NCBI GenBank assembly: GCA_964575895.1
Contig: CAZNTE010000046.1
Coordinates: forward strand, 1 to 5,020
Source of the DNA: Gudongella sp964575895
GTDB lineage: Bacteria; Bacillota; Clostridia; Tissierellales; Tissierellaceae
DNA: 5,020 bases
Direction of reading: 5' to 3'
The notes under the pieces were generated by a model. The model had not been told where the DNA came from. It ran no database searches and worked only from the letters and a program-made list of their open reading frames with translations. Position 1 is the stretch's first letter. Each line of letters opens with the position of its first letter. Below are positions 1 to 5,020 of this stretch, in pieces. Both the position numbers and the translations under genes were made by a program.

Positions 1-54
1 CATCTCCTACCTACAGAGGAAGGAGTATTCTTACCAAGAGATTTTGATAAATAA
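1..54 (+). CDS. 3' end of an unidentified upstream gene (partial)
   Basis: Frame 1 is open from the window edge to a TAA at 52-54 and encodes the tail HLLPTEEGVFLPRDFDK. Codon choice (GGA, AGA, GTA, TTA, AAA, GAT) matches the genes downstream. Seventeen residues are too few to assign a family. Frame 2 is also open, to a TAA at 68-70, so the frame is a preference based on codon use. No terminator hairpin follows, so its transcript may run into the panT promoter region. Confidence 0.45.
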   Translation, partial: HLLPTEEGVFLPRDFDK

Positions 55-98
55 TGTGTATTATAATTAACATCTTTAGTATTATTTTGGAAAAAAGG

Positions 99-127
99 TT
101 GAAACTAGGGGGACTAATCTATATAAT
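99..127 (+). promoter_or_regulatory. Sigma-A promoter for panT-coaX
   Basis: TTGAAA (99-104) and TATAAT (122-127) are separated by exactly 17 nt. This differs from the sigma-A consensus at one -35 base. Transcription should start near 134, about 5 nt before the first hairpin of the leader, so the hairpins would sit at the very 5' end of the mRNA. Confidence 0.8.
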
Positions 128-133
128 AATACT

Positions 134-229
134 GTTAATGCCGACATCTATTTTAGAGTTGGACAAGTTAGTTCAGTAGCAAAAAAAATACGACCGGTAT
201 CCATATGGAACCTGAGCGGAGGGAAAAAA
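134..229 (+). promoter_or_regulatory. Structured panT leader with two bulged-A hairpins (pan-motif-like)
   Basis: Hairpin 1 (139-165): CCGAC (141-145) pairs with GTTGG (158-162) with one GU. A146 is bulged on the 5' side. TCT (147-149) pairs with AGA (155-157) around an ATTTT loop. Below the 5-bp stem, A163 is bulged on the 3' side and T139-G140 pairs with C164-A165. Hairpin 2 (191-218) repeats this plan. CCGGT (194-198) faces ACCTG (210-214) with one C-T mismatch, A199 is bulged, TCC (200-202) pairs with GGA (207-209) around ATAT, and A215 is bulged. C191-G192 then pairs with C217-G218, which touches the first G of the panT SD. Two bulged adenines per stem and a tandem arrangement are the described features of the pan RNA motif found before panB/panC/panD genes. 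The match to that family is inferred from remembered architecture and was not checked with a model. Confidence 0.45.
218..223 (+). promoter_or_regulatory. Ribosome binding site fixing the panT TTG start
   Basis: GGAGGG lies 6 nt before the TTG at 230. The reading frame stays open upstream to a TAG at 77-79 but offers no ATG, GTG or TTG between the promoter and 230, so this SD decides the start. The first G is also the last paired base of leader hairpin 2. Confidence 0.8.
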
Positions 230-976
230 TTGAAGAGAAAAAGTGTAAATGTAAGAAAGTTAACCATAATTGGTGTCCTGGGAGCAATATCTGTAGTCCT
301 GGGTATGACACCTTTAGGATTTATCCCAGTTGGACCTACAAGAGCTACCATAATGCATATTCCAGTAATTATAGGAGCTATTATGGAAGGACCAATTGTA
401 GGTGGTTTAGTGGGGTTAATCTTTGGTATGTTTAGTATATACCAGGCAATTACAGCACCAACACCAGTGAGTTTTGTATTCTTGAATCCATTGGTATCGG
501 TACTGCCAAGAATATTAATTGGTATAACCTCCTACTATGCCTACAAGGCTTTAAATAAGTTAGGAAATAGAAAGACCATCTACTTATTATATGTAATATG
601 GGCAGGGATCATATATTATTTAGTAAGAGGAACATACTCAAATATAGTTGAATTTACATCAATTTGGATGGTATTAATAAACGTAGTTTTATTGCTTGTT
701 ACATTTGGAATGGTCTATATAACAGCAACAAAGCTCAAAGATAAGTCTTTGGATACTGTTGTGGCAGCTGTAATTGGAACTCTTACAAATACAGTATTGG
801 TACTTAGTATGATCTATCTACTATATGCTGAGAGGTTTGTAATGGCAATAGGGCAGGATGTAGAATTTGCAAGAAAAGTAATCTTTGGAATTGGAGTTAC
901 AAATGGAATTCCAGAGTCAATAATAGCAGTAATTATAGTTACAAGTGTTGTAAGTGCATTGAAGAAGAGAAAATAG
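230..976 (+). CDS. panT: ECF transporter S component, predicted pantothenate-specific (PanT)
   Basis: This is a 248-residue integral membrane protein that should bind vitamin B5 in the cytoplasmic membrane. It would need an energy-coupling module (EcfA1, EcfA2, EcfT) encoded elsewhere. Hydrophobic segments lie near residues 10-28, 40-70, 80-106, 116-133, 145-165, 176-200 and 220-244. The stretch from about 32 to 70 (PVGPTRATIMHIPVIIGAIM and beyond) is characteristic of this S-component group, as are NPLVSVLPRILIG (86-98), GTLTNTVLVLSMIYLLY (183-199) and NGIPES (225-230). The start is TTG with a good SD. coaX follows 16 nt downstream, and a transporter paired with pantothenate kinase is the main argument for specificity. 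The charged tail KKRK fits a cytoplasmic C-terminus. At 248 residues it is longer than the usual 170-200 for S components, with extra hydrophobic sequence around 108-172. The family is nearly certain; the substrate is inferred. Confidence 0.85.
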   Translation: MKRKSVNVRKLTIIGVLGAISVVLGMTPLGFIPVGPTRATIMHIPVIIGAIMEGPIVGGLVGLIFGMFSIYQAITAPTPVSFVFLNPLVSVLPRILIGITSYYAYKALNKLGNRKTIYLLYVIWAGIIYYLVRGTYSNIVEFTSIWMVLINVVLLLVTFGMVYITATKLKDKSLDTVVAAVIGTLTNTVLVLSMIYLLYAERFVMAIGQDVEFARKVIFGIGVTNGIPESIIAVIIVTSVVSALKKRK

Positions 977-980
977 GATA

Positions 981-987
981 GAAGGTG
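981..987 (+). promoter_or_regulatory. Ribosome binding site fixing the coaX TTG start
   Basis: GAAGGTG lies 5 nt before TTG at 993, within the 16-nt gap after the panT stop codon (TAG 974-976). The resulting N-terminus, MLLVIDVGNTN, starts exactly where type III pantothenate kinases normally begin. Confidence 0.75.
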
Positions 988-992
988 ACAAT

Positions 993-1766
993 TTGTTATT
1001 AGTAATAGATGTAGGGAATACAAATATCGTATTTGGTGCATATGAAGGTAAAATACTTAAATATGATTGGAGGATCTCAACTGATAAGGAAAAGACATCT
1101 GATGAATATGGTCTTCTCTTTGATCAAATGTTTAATTATCATAGGATAGATAGACATAGTGTTGATGATATTATAATTTCATCAGTTGTACCAACACTTA
1201 TGCATACTCTTCCAGCCATGAGTCAGAGATATTTTAAGAAGGACCCCATAGTAATTGGTCCAGGAGTCAAAACTGGAATGAATATTAAGTATGATAATCC
1301 TAAGGAAGTGGGTGCAGATAGGATAGTAAATGCTGTAGCAGCATACGAGAAATATGGTGGACCAGTTATAATTGTTGATTTTGGTACCGCTAATACTTTC
1401 TGCTATGTCAATAAAGAAGGAGAATACCTGGGTGGAGTTATAACACCAGGTATTAAAATATCAGCTGAAGCATTATTTTTAAGAACGGCAAAACTACCAA
1501 AGGTTGAAATAGTCAAGCCAGAAAAGGTAATAGCTAGAAATACAATAGGAAGCATACAATCAGGACTGGTTTATGGATATATTGGTATGGTTGACTCCAT
1601 TATTGAAAGAATGATGGAAGAAATGGGAGTAAGAAAAGAAGAAGTAAAAGTTGTAGCAACTGGTGGTTTTTCAACATTAATTGCCAGTGAGAGTAAGTAC
1701 ATTCAGTATAATGATAAATTCTTGACCTTGGAAGGACTTAGGATTATATATGAAAGAAACAAGTAA
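993..1766 (+). CDS. coaX: Type III pantothenate kinase
   Basis: This cytoplasmic enzyme phosphorylates pantothenate with ATP to 4'-phosphopantothenate, the first committed step of coenzyme A synthesis. The protein has 257 residues, the normal length. The ASKHA-fold phosphate loop is DVGNTN (6-11). GADR (107-110) carries the expected catalytic aspartate D109 and the pantothenate-binding arginine. DFGTAN (129-134) is the metal/nucleotide site, with Asn where Thr is common. EYLGGVITPGI (144-154) and ATGGFSTLI (222-230) complete the family pattern. The type III enzyme typically needs a monovalent cation and is not inhibited by CoA; that is family knowledge. It is the second gene of the panT operon, so uptake and trapping of the vitamin are co-expressed. 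The stop codon TAA lies inside the stem of the hairpin at 1761-1786. Confidence 0.97.
   Translation: MLLVIDVGNTNIVFGAYEGKILKYDWRISTDKEKTSDEYGLLFDQMFNYHRIDRHSVDDIIISSVVPTLMHTLPAMSQRYFKKDPIVIGPGVKTGMNIKYDNPKEVGADRIVNAVAAYEKYGGPVIIVDFGTANTFCYVNKEGEYLGGVITPGIKISAEALFLRTAKLPKVEIVKPEKVIARNTIGSIQSGLVYGYIGMVDSIIERMMEEMGVRKEEVKVVATGGFSTLIASESKYIQYNDKFLTLEGLRIIYERNK
1722..1750 (+). promoter_or_regulatory. Possible internal promoter for dusB within coaX
   Basis: TTGACC (1722-1727) and TATATA (1745-1750) are 17 nt apart within the last codons of coaX. A start near 1757 would place the 1761-1786 hairpin at the 5' end of a dusB mRNA. In AT-rich coding DNA such a match may be chance, so confidence is low. 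Confidence 0.3.
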
Positions 1767-1790
1767 GTGGCTAAAGCTACTTACTTTTGT
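1761..1790 (+). terminator. Hairpin overlapping the coaX stop, possible intrinsic terminator
   Basis: AAGTAAGTGGC (1761-1771) pairs over 11 bp, with one GU, with GCTACTTACTT (1776-1786). The loop is TAAA. The stem is followed by TTGTT and then TATGG, so the U tract is short. The stem begins at the last coaX codon and contains the TAA stop. It probably causes partial termination or protects the 3' end of the panT-coaX message. Confidence 0.6.
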
Positions 1791-1793
1791 TAT

Positions 1794-1809
1794 GGAGTGT
1801 GTGGTTTAA
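1794..1809 (+). promoter_or_regulatory. Weak ribosome binding site of dusB
   Basis: GGAG (1794-1797) is 12 nt from the ATG, longer than ideal; GTGG (1801-1804) is closer but a poorer match. An in-frame TAA (1807-1809) immediately precedes the ATG, so the start cannot be further upstream. Initiation looks weaker than for greA or lysS. Confidence 0.45.
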
Positions 1810-2787
1810 ATGAAAATCGGCAATATAAAGTTAGAAAACAACTTGATTCTAGCTCCTATGGCAGGAGTTACAGATCTGCCTTTTAGATTAATATGTAAGG
1901 AGATGGGGGCAGGGTTAGTTGTAAGTGAAATGGTAAGTGCCAAAGGAATGTACTATAATGATGAAAAAACCCATGAATTGACTGCCATAGAAGAGGGAGA
2001 AAGACCTGTAGCTCTTCAGATATTTGGTTCAGATCCTTATATAATGGAAGAGGTCGTCAGGAAGAAATTAAATTCAAGGGATGATTTTGATATCATCGAT
2101 ATAAACATGGGGTGTCCTGCACCAAAGATTGTAAAAAATGGTGATGGTTCGGCACTTATGAAGGATCCCAAATTAGCCAATAAAGTAATTGAAAGTGTTG
2201 TTAAGGCATCAAATAAACCAGTAACAGTTAAAATTAGGATGGGATGGGACAAGGACAATATTAATGGAGTACAAATTGCTGGAATGGCTGAACAAGCTGG
2301 TGTTAGCGCAGTAACTGTTCATGGTAGAACAAGAGATATGTTTTATGCTGGATCGGCAAATTGGGATTATATTAAAAAAGTTAAGGACTCTGTTAAAATT
2401 CCTGTTATTGGAAATGGTGATGTGTTCACTCCTGATGATGTTATTAGAATGATGGATATGACTAATTGTGATGGAGTAGCCATAGGAAGAGGAGTTATGG
2501 GTAATCCATGGATATTCAAAAGAAGTCTTGAATTAATTAATGGAAAGAAAAATGAAGCTCCAGGCTACGATGAAGTAATCTCTATGGCCATCAGACATTT
2601 GGAATTGGAATGCAGCTTTAAAGGTGATTCTATGGGTGTTAGGGAAATGAGAAAACAACTAGCTTGGTATTTAAAGGGCATGAGAGAATCCAATGAGGTC
2701 AAGAACAGGATAAATACCATGAAAGATAAGAGTGAAATTATAGAACTATTACTTGAGTACAAATACAAACTTAGTAAAATCCTATAA
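1810..2787 (+). CDS. dusB: tRNA-dihydrouridine synthase, DusB family
   Basis: This FMN- and NADPH-dependent enzyme reduces uridines in the D-loop of tRNA to dihydrouridine in the cytoplasm. The 325-residue length is typical of the NifR3/YhdG (DusB) family. The TIM-barrel half contains APMAGVTD (15-22) at the flavin site, NMGCPAPKIVKNGDGSALM (99-117) with catalytic Cys102, TVKIRMGWD (139-147) with a conserved lysine, and HGRTRDMFYAGSANW (171-185). GNGDVF (201-206) and AIGRGVMGNPWIF (224-236) bind the FMN phosphate. The C-terminal helical part from about 250 would bind tRNA. It lies 43 nt after coaX and 138 nt before greA, and dusB-greA-lysS adjacency is common in clostridia. Expression may come from panT readthrough or an internal promoter. 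The exact uridine positions modified cannot be read from the sequence. Confidence 0.96.
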   Translation: MKIGNIKLENNLILAPMAGVTDLPFRLICKEMGAGLVVSEMVSAKGMYYNDEKTHELTAIEEGERPVALQIFGSDPYIMEEVVRKKLNSRDDFDIIDINMGCPAPKIVKNGDGSALMKDPKLANKVIESVVKASNKPVTVKIRMGWDKDNINGVQIAGMAEQAGVSAVTVHGRTRDMFYAGSANWDYIKKVKDSVKIPVIGNGDVFTPDDVIRMMDMTNCDGVAIGRGVMGNPWIFKRSLELINGKKNEAPGYDEVISMAIRHLELECSFKGDSMGVREMRKQLAWYLKGMRESNEVKNRINTMKDKSEIIELLLEYKYKLSKIL

Positions 2788-2790
2788 TAC

Positions 2791-2819
2791 TTGACAATAA
2801 AGGTAGCCTTGATTATAAT
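2791..2819 (+). promoter_or_regulatory. Consensus sigma-A promoter for greA-lysS
   Basis: TTGACA (2791-2796) and TATAAT (2814-2819) are both perfect, with a 17-nt spacer. The -35 box starts 3 nt after the dusB stop codon. Transcription should start near 2826, giving a leader of about 100 nt. There is no terminator between dusB and this promoter, so readthrough from dusB can add to it. Confidence 0.88.
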
Positions 2820-2825
2820 ATGTTG

Positions 2826-2925
2826 CATACAATAAGGAAAACATGACATACAAATGGGTAGTAAAACCCTTGAAATACAGATAATATCAGGGCTTGCCCT
2901 ATTAATTTATGAAGGAGAGAGTTGA
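2826..2925 (+). promoter_or_regulatory. greA-lysS leader with mutually exclusive pairings
   Basis: Segment 1-2: CAA (2851-2853) plus GGGT (2856-2859) pairs with ACCC (2866-2869) plus TTG (2870-2872), with a 2-nt bulge. Segment 2-3: CCCTTGA (2867-2873) pairs with TCAGGG (2887-2892), one bulged T. Segment 3-4: AGGG (2889-2892) pairs with CCCT (2897-2900) around CTTG, followed by ATTAATTT. The first and third can coexist; the second excludes both. All stems are short, so this is a suggestion of an attenuator-like layout. No T-box or lysine riboswitch consensus is visible. The greA SD AAGGAGAG (2912-2919) lies after it and looks free. Confidence 0.3.
2843..2884 (+). CDS. Possible 13-codon leader peptide before greA
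   Basis: ATG at 2843 opens a short frame encoding MTYKWVVKPLKYR, ending at TAA 2882-2884. AAGGA (2834-2838) lies 4 nt before it, a little close but usable as an SD. It begins about 17 nt after the predicted transcription start and spans the first two pairing segments of the leader. Three of 13 codons are AAA (Lys), which is suggestive because lysS is in the same transcript, but lysine is frequent throughout this AT-rich genome. A short ATG frame can easily arise by chance; translation is not shown. Confidence 0.25.
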   Translation: MTYKWVVKPLKYR

Positions 2926-3402
2926 ATGACTGAAAAAGATGTTTTTTTAACCCCGGAGGGTTTAAAGAAAGTGGAACTAGAGCTGGAAGAATCTAAAATC
3001 GTTAAGAGGAAGGAAGTTGCTGAAAGAATTAAGCAAGCCTTAGCCTTTGGTGATATTAGTGAGAACTCTGAGTATGATCAAGCAAAGAACGAGCAAGCTA
3101 AACTTGAAGAGAGGATAGCTAAATTAGAAGCTATTCTTAGAAATGCTAAATTAATAGACGAGGATGATATAACAACTGATGTTGTTGGTGTTGGATCAAA
3201 AGTAGCTGTTTTAGATGTGGAATATGAAGAAGAAATGGAATATACAATTGTTGGTTCTGCAGAGGCTAACCCTTATGAGGGGAAGATTTCCAATGAATCT
3301 CCAGTGGGAAAGGCATTACTTGGAAGTAAAGCCGGCGATGTAATAGATGTTTTAGTACCAGATGGAGTTTTAAAATACAAGGTAATCAGAATAACAAGAT
3401 AA
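2926..3402 (+). CDS. greA: Transcription elongation factor GreA
   Basis: GreA enters the secondary channel of RNA polymerase and stimulates cleavage of the backtracked transcript end, rescuing arrested complexes. The 158-residue length is standard. Residues 8-77 form the antiparallel coiled coil. Its tip, FGDISENSEYDQAKNEQ (41-57), carries the acidic residues D43 and E46, equivalent to the catalytic Asp/Glu pair that positions metal in the polymerase active site. Residues 85-158 are the FKBP-like domain that docks on the polymerase rim, with EANPYEGKISNESPVGKALL (113-132) typical of the family. The start is ATG with SD AAGGAGAG 6-8 nt upstream and an in-frame TGA directly before it. It is the first gene after a perfect promoter and is followed by lysS after 17 nt, a pairing conserved in many Bacillota. 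Confidence 0.98.
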   Translation: MTEKDVFLTPEGLKKVELELEESKIVKRKEVAERIKQALAFGDISENSEYDQAKNEQAKLEERIAKLEAILRNAKLIDEDDITTDVVGVGSKVAVLDVEYEEEMEYTIVGSAEANPYEGKISNESPVGKALLGSKAGDVIDVLVPDGVLKYKVIRITR

Positions 3403-3419
3403 TTCAAGGAGGGGACATT

Positions 3420-4898
3420 ATGCAAAGTGGAGAACAAAGTTTAAATGAAATGCTATTAATTAGAAGGGATAAGCTATCCAAGCTTATTGAAAAAGGCAAA
3501 AACCCTTTCCTTGTAGAAAAATTTGATTTCACTCATTATAGTACCCAAATTAAAGATGATTTTGAGCAATTGGAAAATCAAGAGGTTACAGTTGCTGGAA
3601 GGATTATGACAAGAAGAGGACACGGTAAGGTTAGTTTTATGGACTTACAGGATTCTAAAGGAAGAATCCAGATATTTGCTAAACAGGATGTTATTGGCGA
3701 GGATGAGTATGAAGATCTTTCATTCTTAGATCTTGGAGATATAATTGGTGTAAGTGGTAAAGTATTCAAGACTAAGACAGGTGAGATATCCATAAGGGCT
3801 GAAAAAATTCTATTAATGACCAAATCATTGCAAATTCTCCCAGATAAATTCCATGGTTTGAAAGATCAAGACTTGAGATATAGACAAAGATATGTGGATT
3901 TGATTGTAAACCCAGAAGTTAAGGATACTTTTATATTAAGAACAAAGATGATAAAAGCTGTCAGAGAATACTTAGACAATAAGGATTTTCTTGAAGTTGA
4001 AACACCAATTTTAAGTCCAATTGCAGGTGGAGCTAATGCTAGACCATTTGCAACCCATCATAATGCTTTAGATATAGACATGTATCTTAGAATTGCTAAT
4101 GAATTGTACTTAAAAAGACTTATAGTAGGTGGATTTGAAAAGGTTTATGAAATGGGAAGAATGTTTAGAAATGAAGGAATGAGTCCAAAACACAATCCAG
4201 AATTTACTAACATTGAATTATACCAGGCTTATGTTGACTACGAAGAAATGATGACTTTAACAGAAGAGTTATTCGCATATGTGGCTGAAAAGGCATTGGG
4301 AACTAAGGTAATAAACTACCAAGGGACAGAAATAAATCTTACTCCACCATGGCAAAGAATGGATATGACTGAAGCTGTTAAGAAGTATACTGGAGTAGAT
4401 TTTGGTCAAATCGAATCTGATGAAGAGGCTAGAGCTATTGCAAAAGCAAAAGGATTAGAAGTAGATAAGAATAAGACTAGGGGTCACATTATATCTGAAA
4501 TGTTTGAGGAATTTGTTGAAAAACATCTAATTCAACCGATTTTCATAACAGGTCATCCTGTTGAAATTTCACCTTTAGCAAAGAGAAATCCAGATGATCC
4601 AAGAATAACAAATAGATTTGAAGCATTTATTAATACTTGGGAATTAGCTAATGCTTTCTCTGAGTTAAACGATCCTATTGACCAAAGAGAGAGATTTGAG
4701 GAACAAGTTAAACAAAAAGACTCAGGAGATGATGAAGCTCATCCAATGGACAATGATTTTATCAATGCTATAGAAGTGGGCTTGCCACCTACTGGAGGAC
4801 TGGGAATAGGAATTGACAGAATGATAATACTTTATACAAACCAACCAAGTATTAGAGATATTCTATTCTTCCCAACCATGAAACCAGTGGAAGAATAG
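3420..4898 (+). CDS. lysS: Lysyl-tRNA synthetase, class II
   Basis: This enzyme charges tRNA-Lys with lysine using ATP in the cytoplasm and acts as a homodimer. At 492 residues it is full length for bacterial class II LysRS. Residues 55-135 are the OB-fold that reads the anticodon, starting at VTVAGRIMTRRGHGKVSFMD. The catalytic domain has motif 1 around FLEVETPILSP (190-200), motif 2 at GRMFRNEGMSPKHNPEFTN (246-264) with the ATP-binding arginine R250, and motif 3 at GGLGIGIDRM (459-468) with R467. The lysine pocket includes GHPVEISPLAKRN (378-390) and WELANAFSELNDP (407-419). The start is ATG, with SD AAGGAGG (3406-3412) 7 nt away. It is co-transcribed with greA and ends before the terminator at 4941. 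Nothing is missing or unusual in the protein. Confidence 0.98.
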   Translation: MQSGEQSLNEMLLIRRDKLSKLIEKGKNPFLVEKFDFTHYSTQIKDDFEQLENQEVTVAGRIMTRRGHGKVSFMDLQDSKGRIQIFAKQDVIGEDEYEDLSFLDLGDIIGVSGKVFKTKTGEISIRAEKILLMTKSLQILPDKFHGLKDQDLRYRQRYVDLIVNPEVKDTFILRTKMIKAVREYLDNKDFLEVETPILSPIAGGANARPFATHHNALDIDMYLRIANELYLKRLIVGGFEKVYEMGRMFRNEGMSPKHNPEFTNIELYQAYVDYEEMMTLTEELFAYVAEKALGTKVINYQGTEINLTPPWQRMDMTEAVKKYTGVDFGQIESDEEARAIAKAKGLEVDKNKTRGHIISEMFEEFVEKHLIQPIFITGHPVEISPLAKRNPDDPRITNRFEAFINTWELANAFSELNDPIDQRERFEEQVKQKDSGDDEAHPMDNDFINAIEVGLPPTGGLGIGIDRMIILYTNQPSIRDILFFPTMKPVEE

Positions 4899-4940
4899 GT
4901 ATAAGTAAATAAAAGTATAATGAATATTGTATAAGAATTT

Positions 4941-4968
4941 GGTGGCAGATTATCTGCCACCTTTATTT
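4941..4968 (+). terminator. Intrinsic terminator of the greA-lysS operon
   Basis: GGTGGCAGA (4941-4949) pairs perfectly over 9 bp with TCTGCCACC (4953-4961) around a TTA loop. TTTATTT (4962-4968) follows. It lies 42 nt after the lysS stop codon, and the gap between (4899-4940) is AT-rich with no gene. Confidence 0.92.
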
Positions 4969-5009
4969 GTGCGACAGGCAGTTGCATATAGATGAGCGAT
5001 AGCTCGTTT
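4968..5009 (+). other. Two consecutive GU-containing hairpins after the terminator
   Basis: The first hairpin pairs TGTGCGAC (4968-4975) with GTTGCATA (4981-4988), 8 bp including two GU, loop AGGCA. The second pairs AGATGAGC (4990-4997) with GCTCGTTT (5002-5009), 8 bp including two GU, loop GATA, and is followed by GATTTTAT. The GU pairs would be A-C mismatches on the other strand, so if this is RNA it is read left to right. No promoter or start codon is visible before the window ends. It may be a leader or intergenic repeat that continues beyond the edge. Confidence 0.3.
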
Positions 5010-5020
5010 GATTTTATGCC

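Noticed and set aside
15..25. SD-like purine run AGAGGAAGGAG near the left edge
   Set aside because: No start codon lies at a suitable distance, and the run reads as Glu-Glu-Gly codons of the upstream partial gene.
138..179. Short frame MPTSILELDKLVQ at the start of the panT leader
   Set aside because: The ATG would be only about 4 nt from the transcription start with no SD, and the bases are better explained by the paired stem of hairpin 1.
205..435. ATG frame of 76 codons overlapping the panT start on the + strand
   Set aside because: It overlaps the conserved panT N-terminus in another frame, has no SD of its own, and its sequence is typical of an out-of-frame translation (many Y, N, S, R).
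814..1041. Minus-strand open frame across the panT-coaX junction
   Set aside because: It is a shadow of two well-supported + strand genes and shows no SD or recognisable motif. The other minus-strand frames (148-351, 2037-2258, 2565-2849, 3578-3823) are rejected for the same reason.
1792..1809. Five-codon frame (MECVV) ending directly before the dusB ATG
   Set aside because: No SD precedes it and it is too short to judge; its stop codon is only useful for fixing the dusB start.
4813..4838. TTGACA followed by TATACA within lysS
   Set aside because: The spacing is 14 nt, too short for sigma-A, and the bases encode the conserved motif 3 of the enzyme.

Overview
The window is an AT-rich, low-GC chromosomal segment that reads almost entirely left to right. 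Its gene order is pantothenate ECF transporter - coaX - dusB - greA - lysS. This order, the purine-rich Shine-Dalgarno sites, the TTG starts and the AGA/GGA/ATA-rich codon use point to an anaerobic Bacillota, most likely Clostridia or the Tissierella group. That placement is inferred from context; there is no rRNA to confirm it.

Layout. Positions 1-54 look like the 3' end of a gene I cannot identify. Next comes a near-consensus sigma-A promoter (99-127) and a leader of about 95 nt (134-229). The leader folds into two similar hairpins with bulged adenines and ends at the SD of the transporter gene. That gene (panT, 230-976) and type III pantothenate kinase (coaX, 993-1766) both start with TTG, lie 16 nt apart and form a coenzyme A module: import pantothenate, then phosphorylate it. 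A hairpin (1761-1786) overlaps the coaX stop codon, and a possible internal promoter lies just before it. Then follows dusB (1810-2787), a tRNA dihydrouridine synthase.

A perfect-consensus promoter (TTGACA, 17 nt, TATAAT; 2791-2819) begins 3 nt after the dusB stop codon and should drive greA (transcript cleavage factor, 2926-3402) and lysS (lysyl-tRNA synthetase, 3420-4898). Its leader of about 100 nt holds a possible 13-codon leader peptide and mutually exclusive pairings. The operon ends at a strong 9-bp terminator hairpin (4941-4968). After it, the last 50 bases contain two more GU-containing hairpins and no gene.

The protein genes are housekeeping genes with intact catalytic motifs. There is no mobile element, CRISPR array, tRNA or rRNA. 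The unusual content is in the leaders. The best candidate is the duplicated bulged-A hairpin before panT, which resembles the described pan RNA motif (tandem stems with two bulged A residues, known upstream of pantothenate synthesis genes). Here it precedes an uptake/kinase operon instead.
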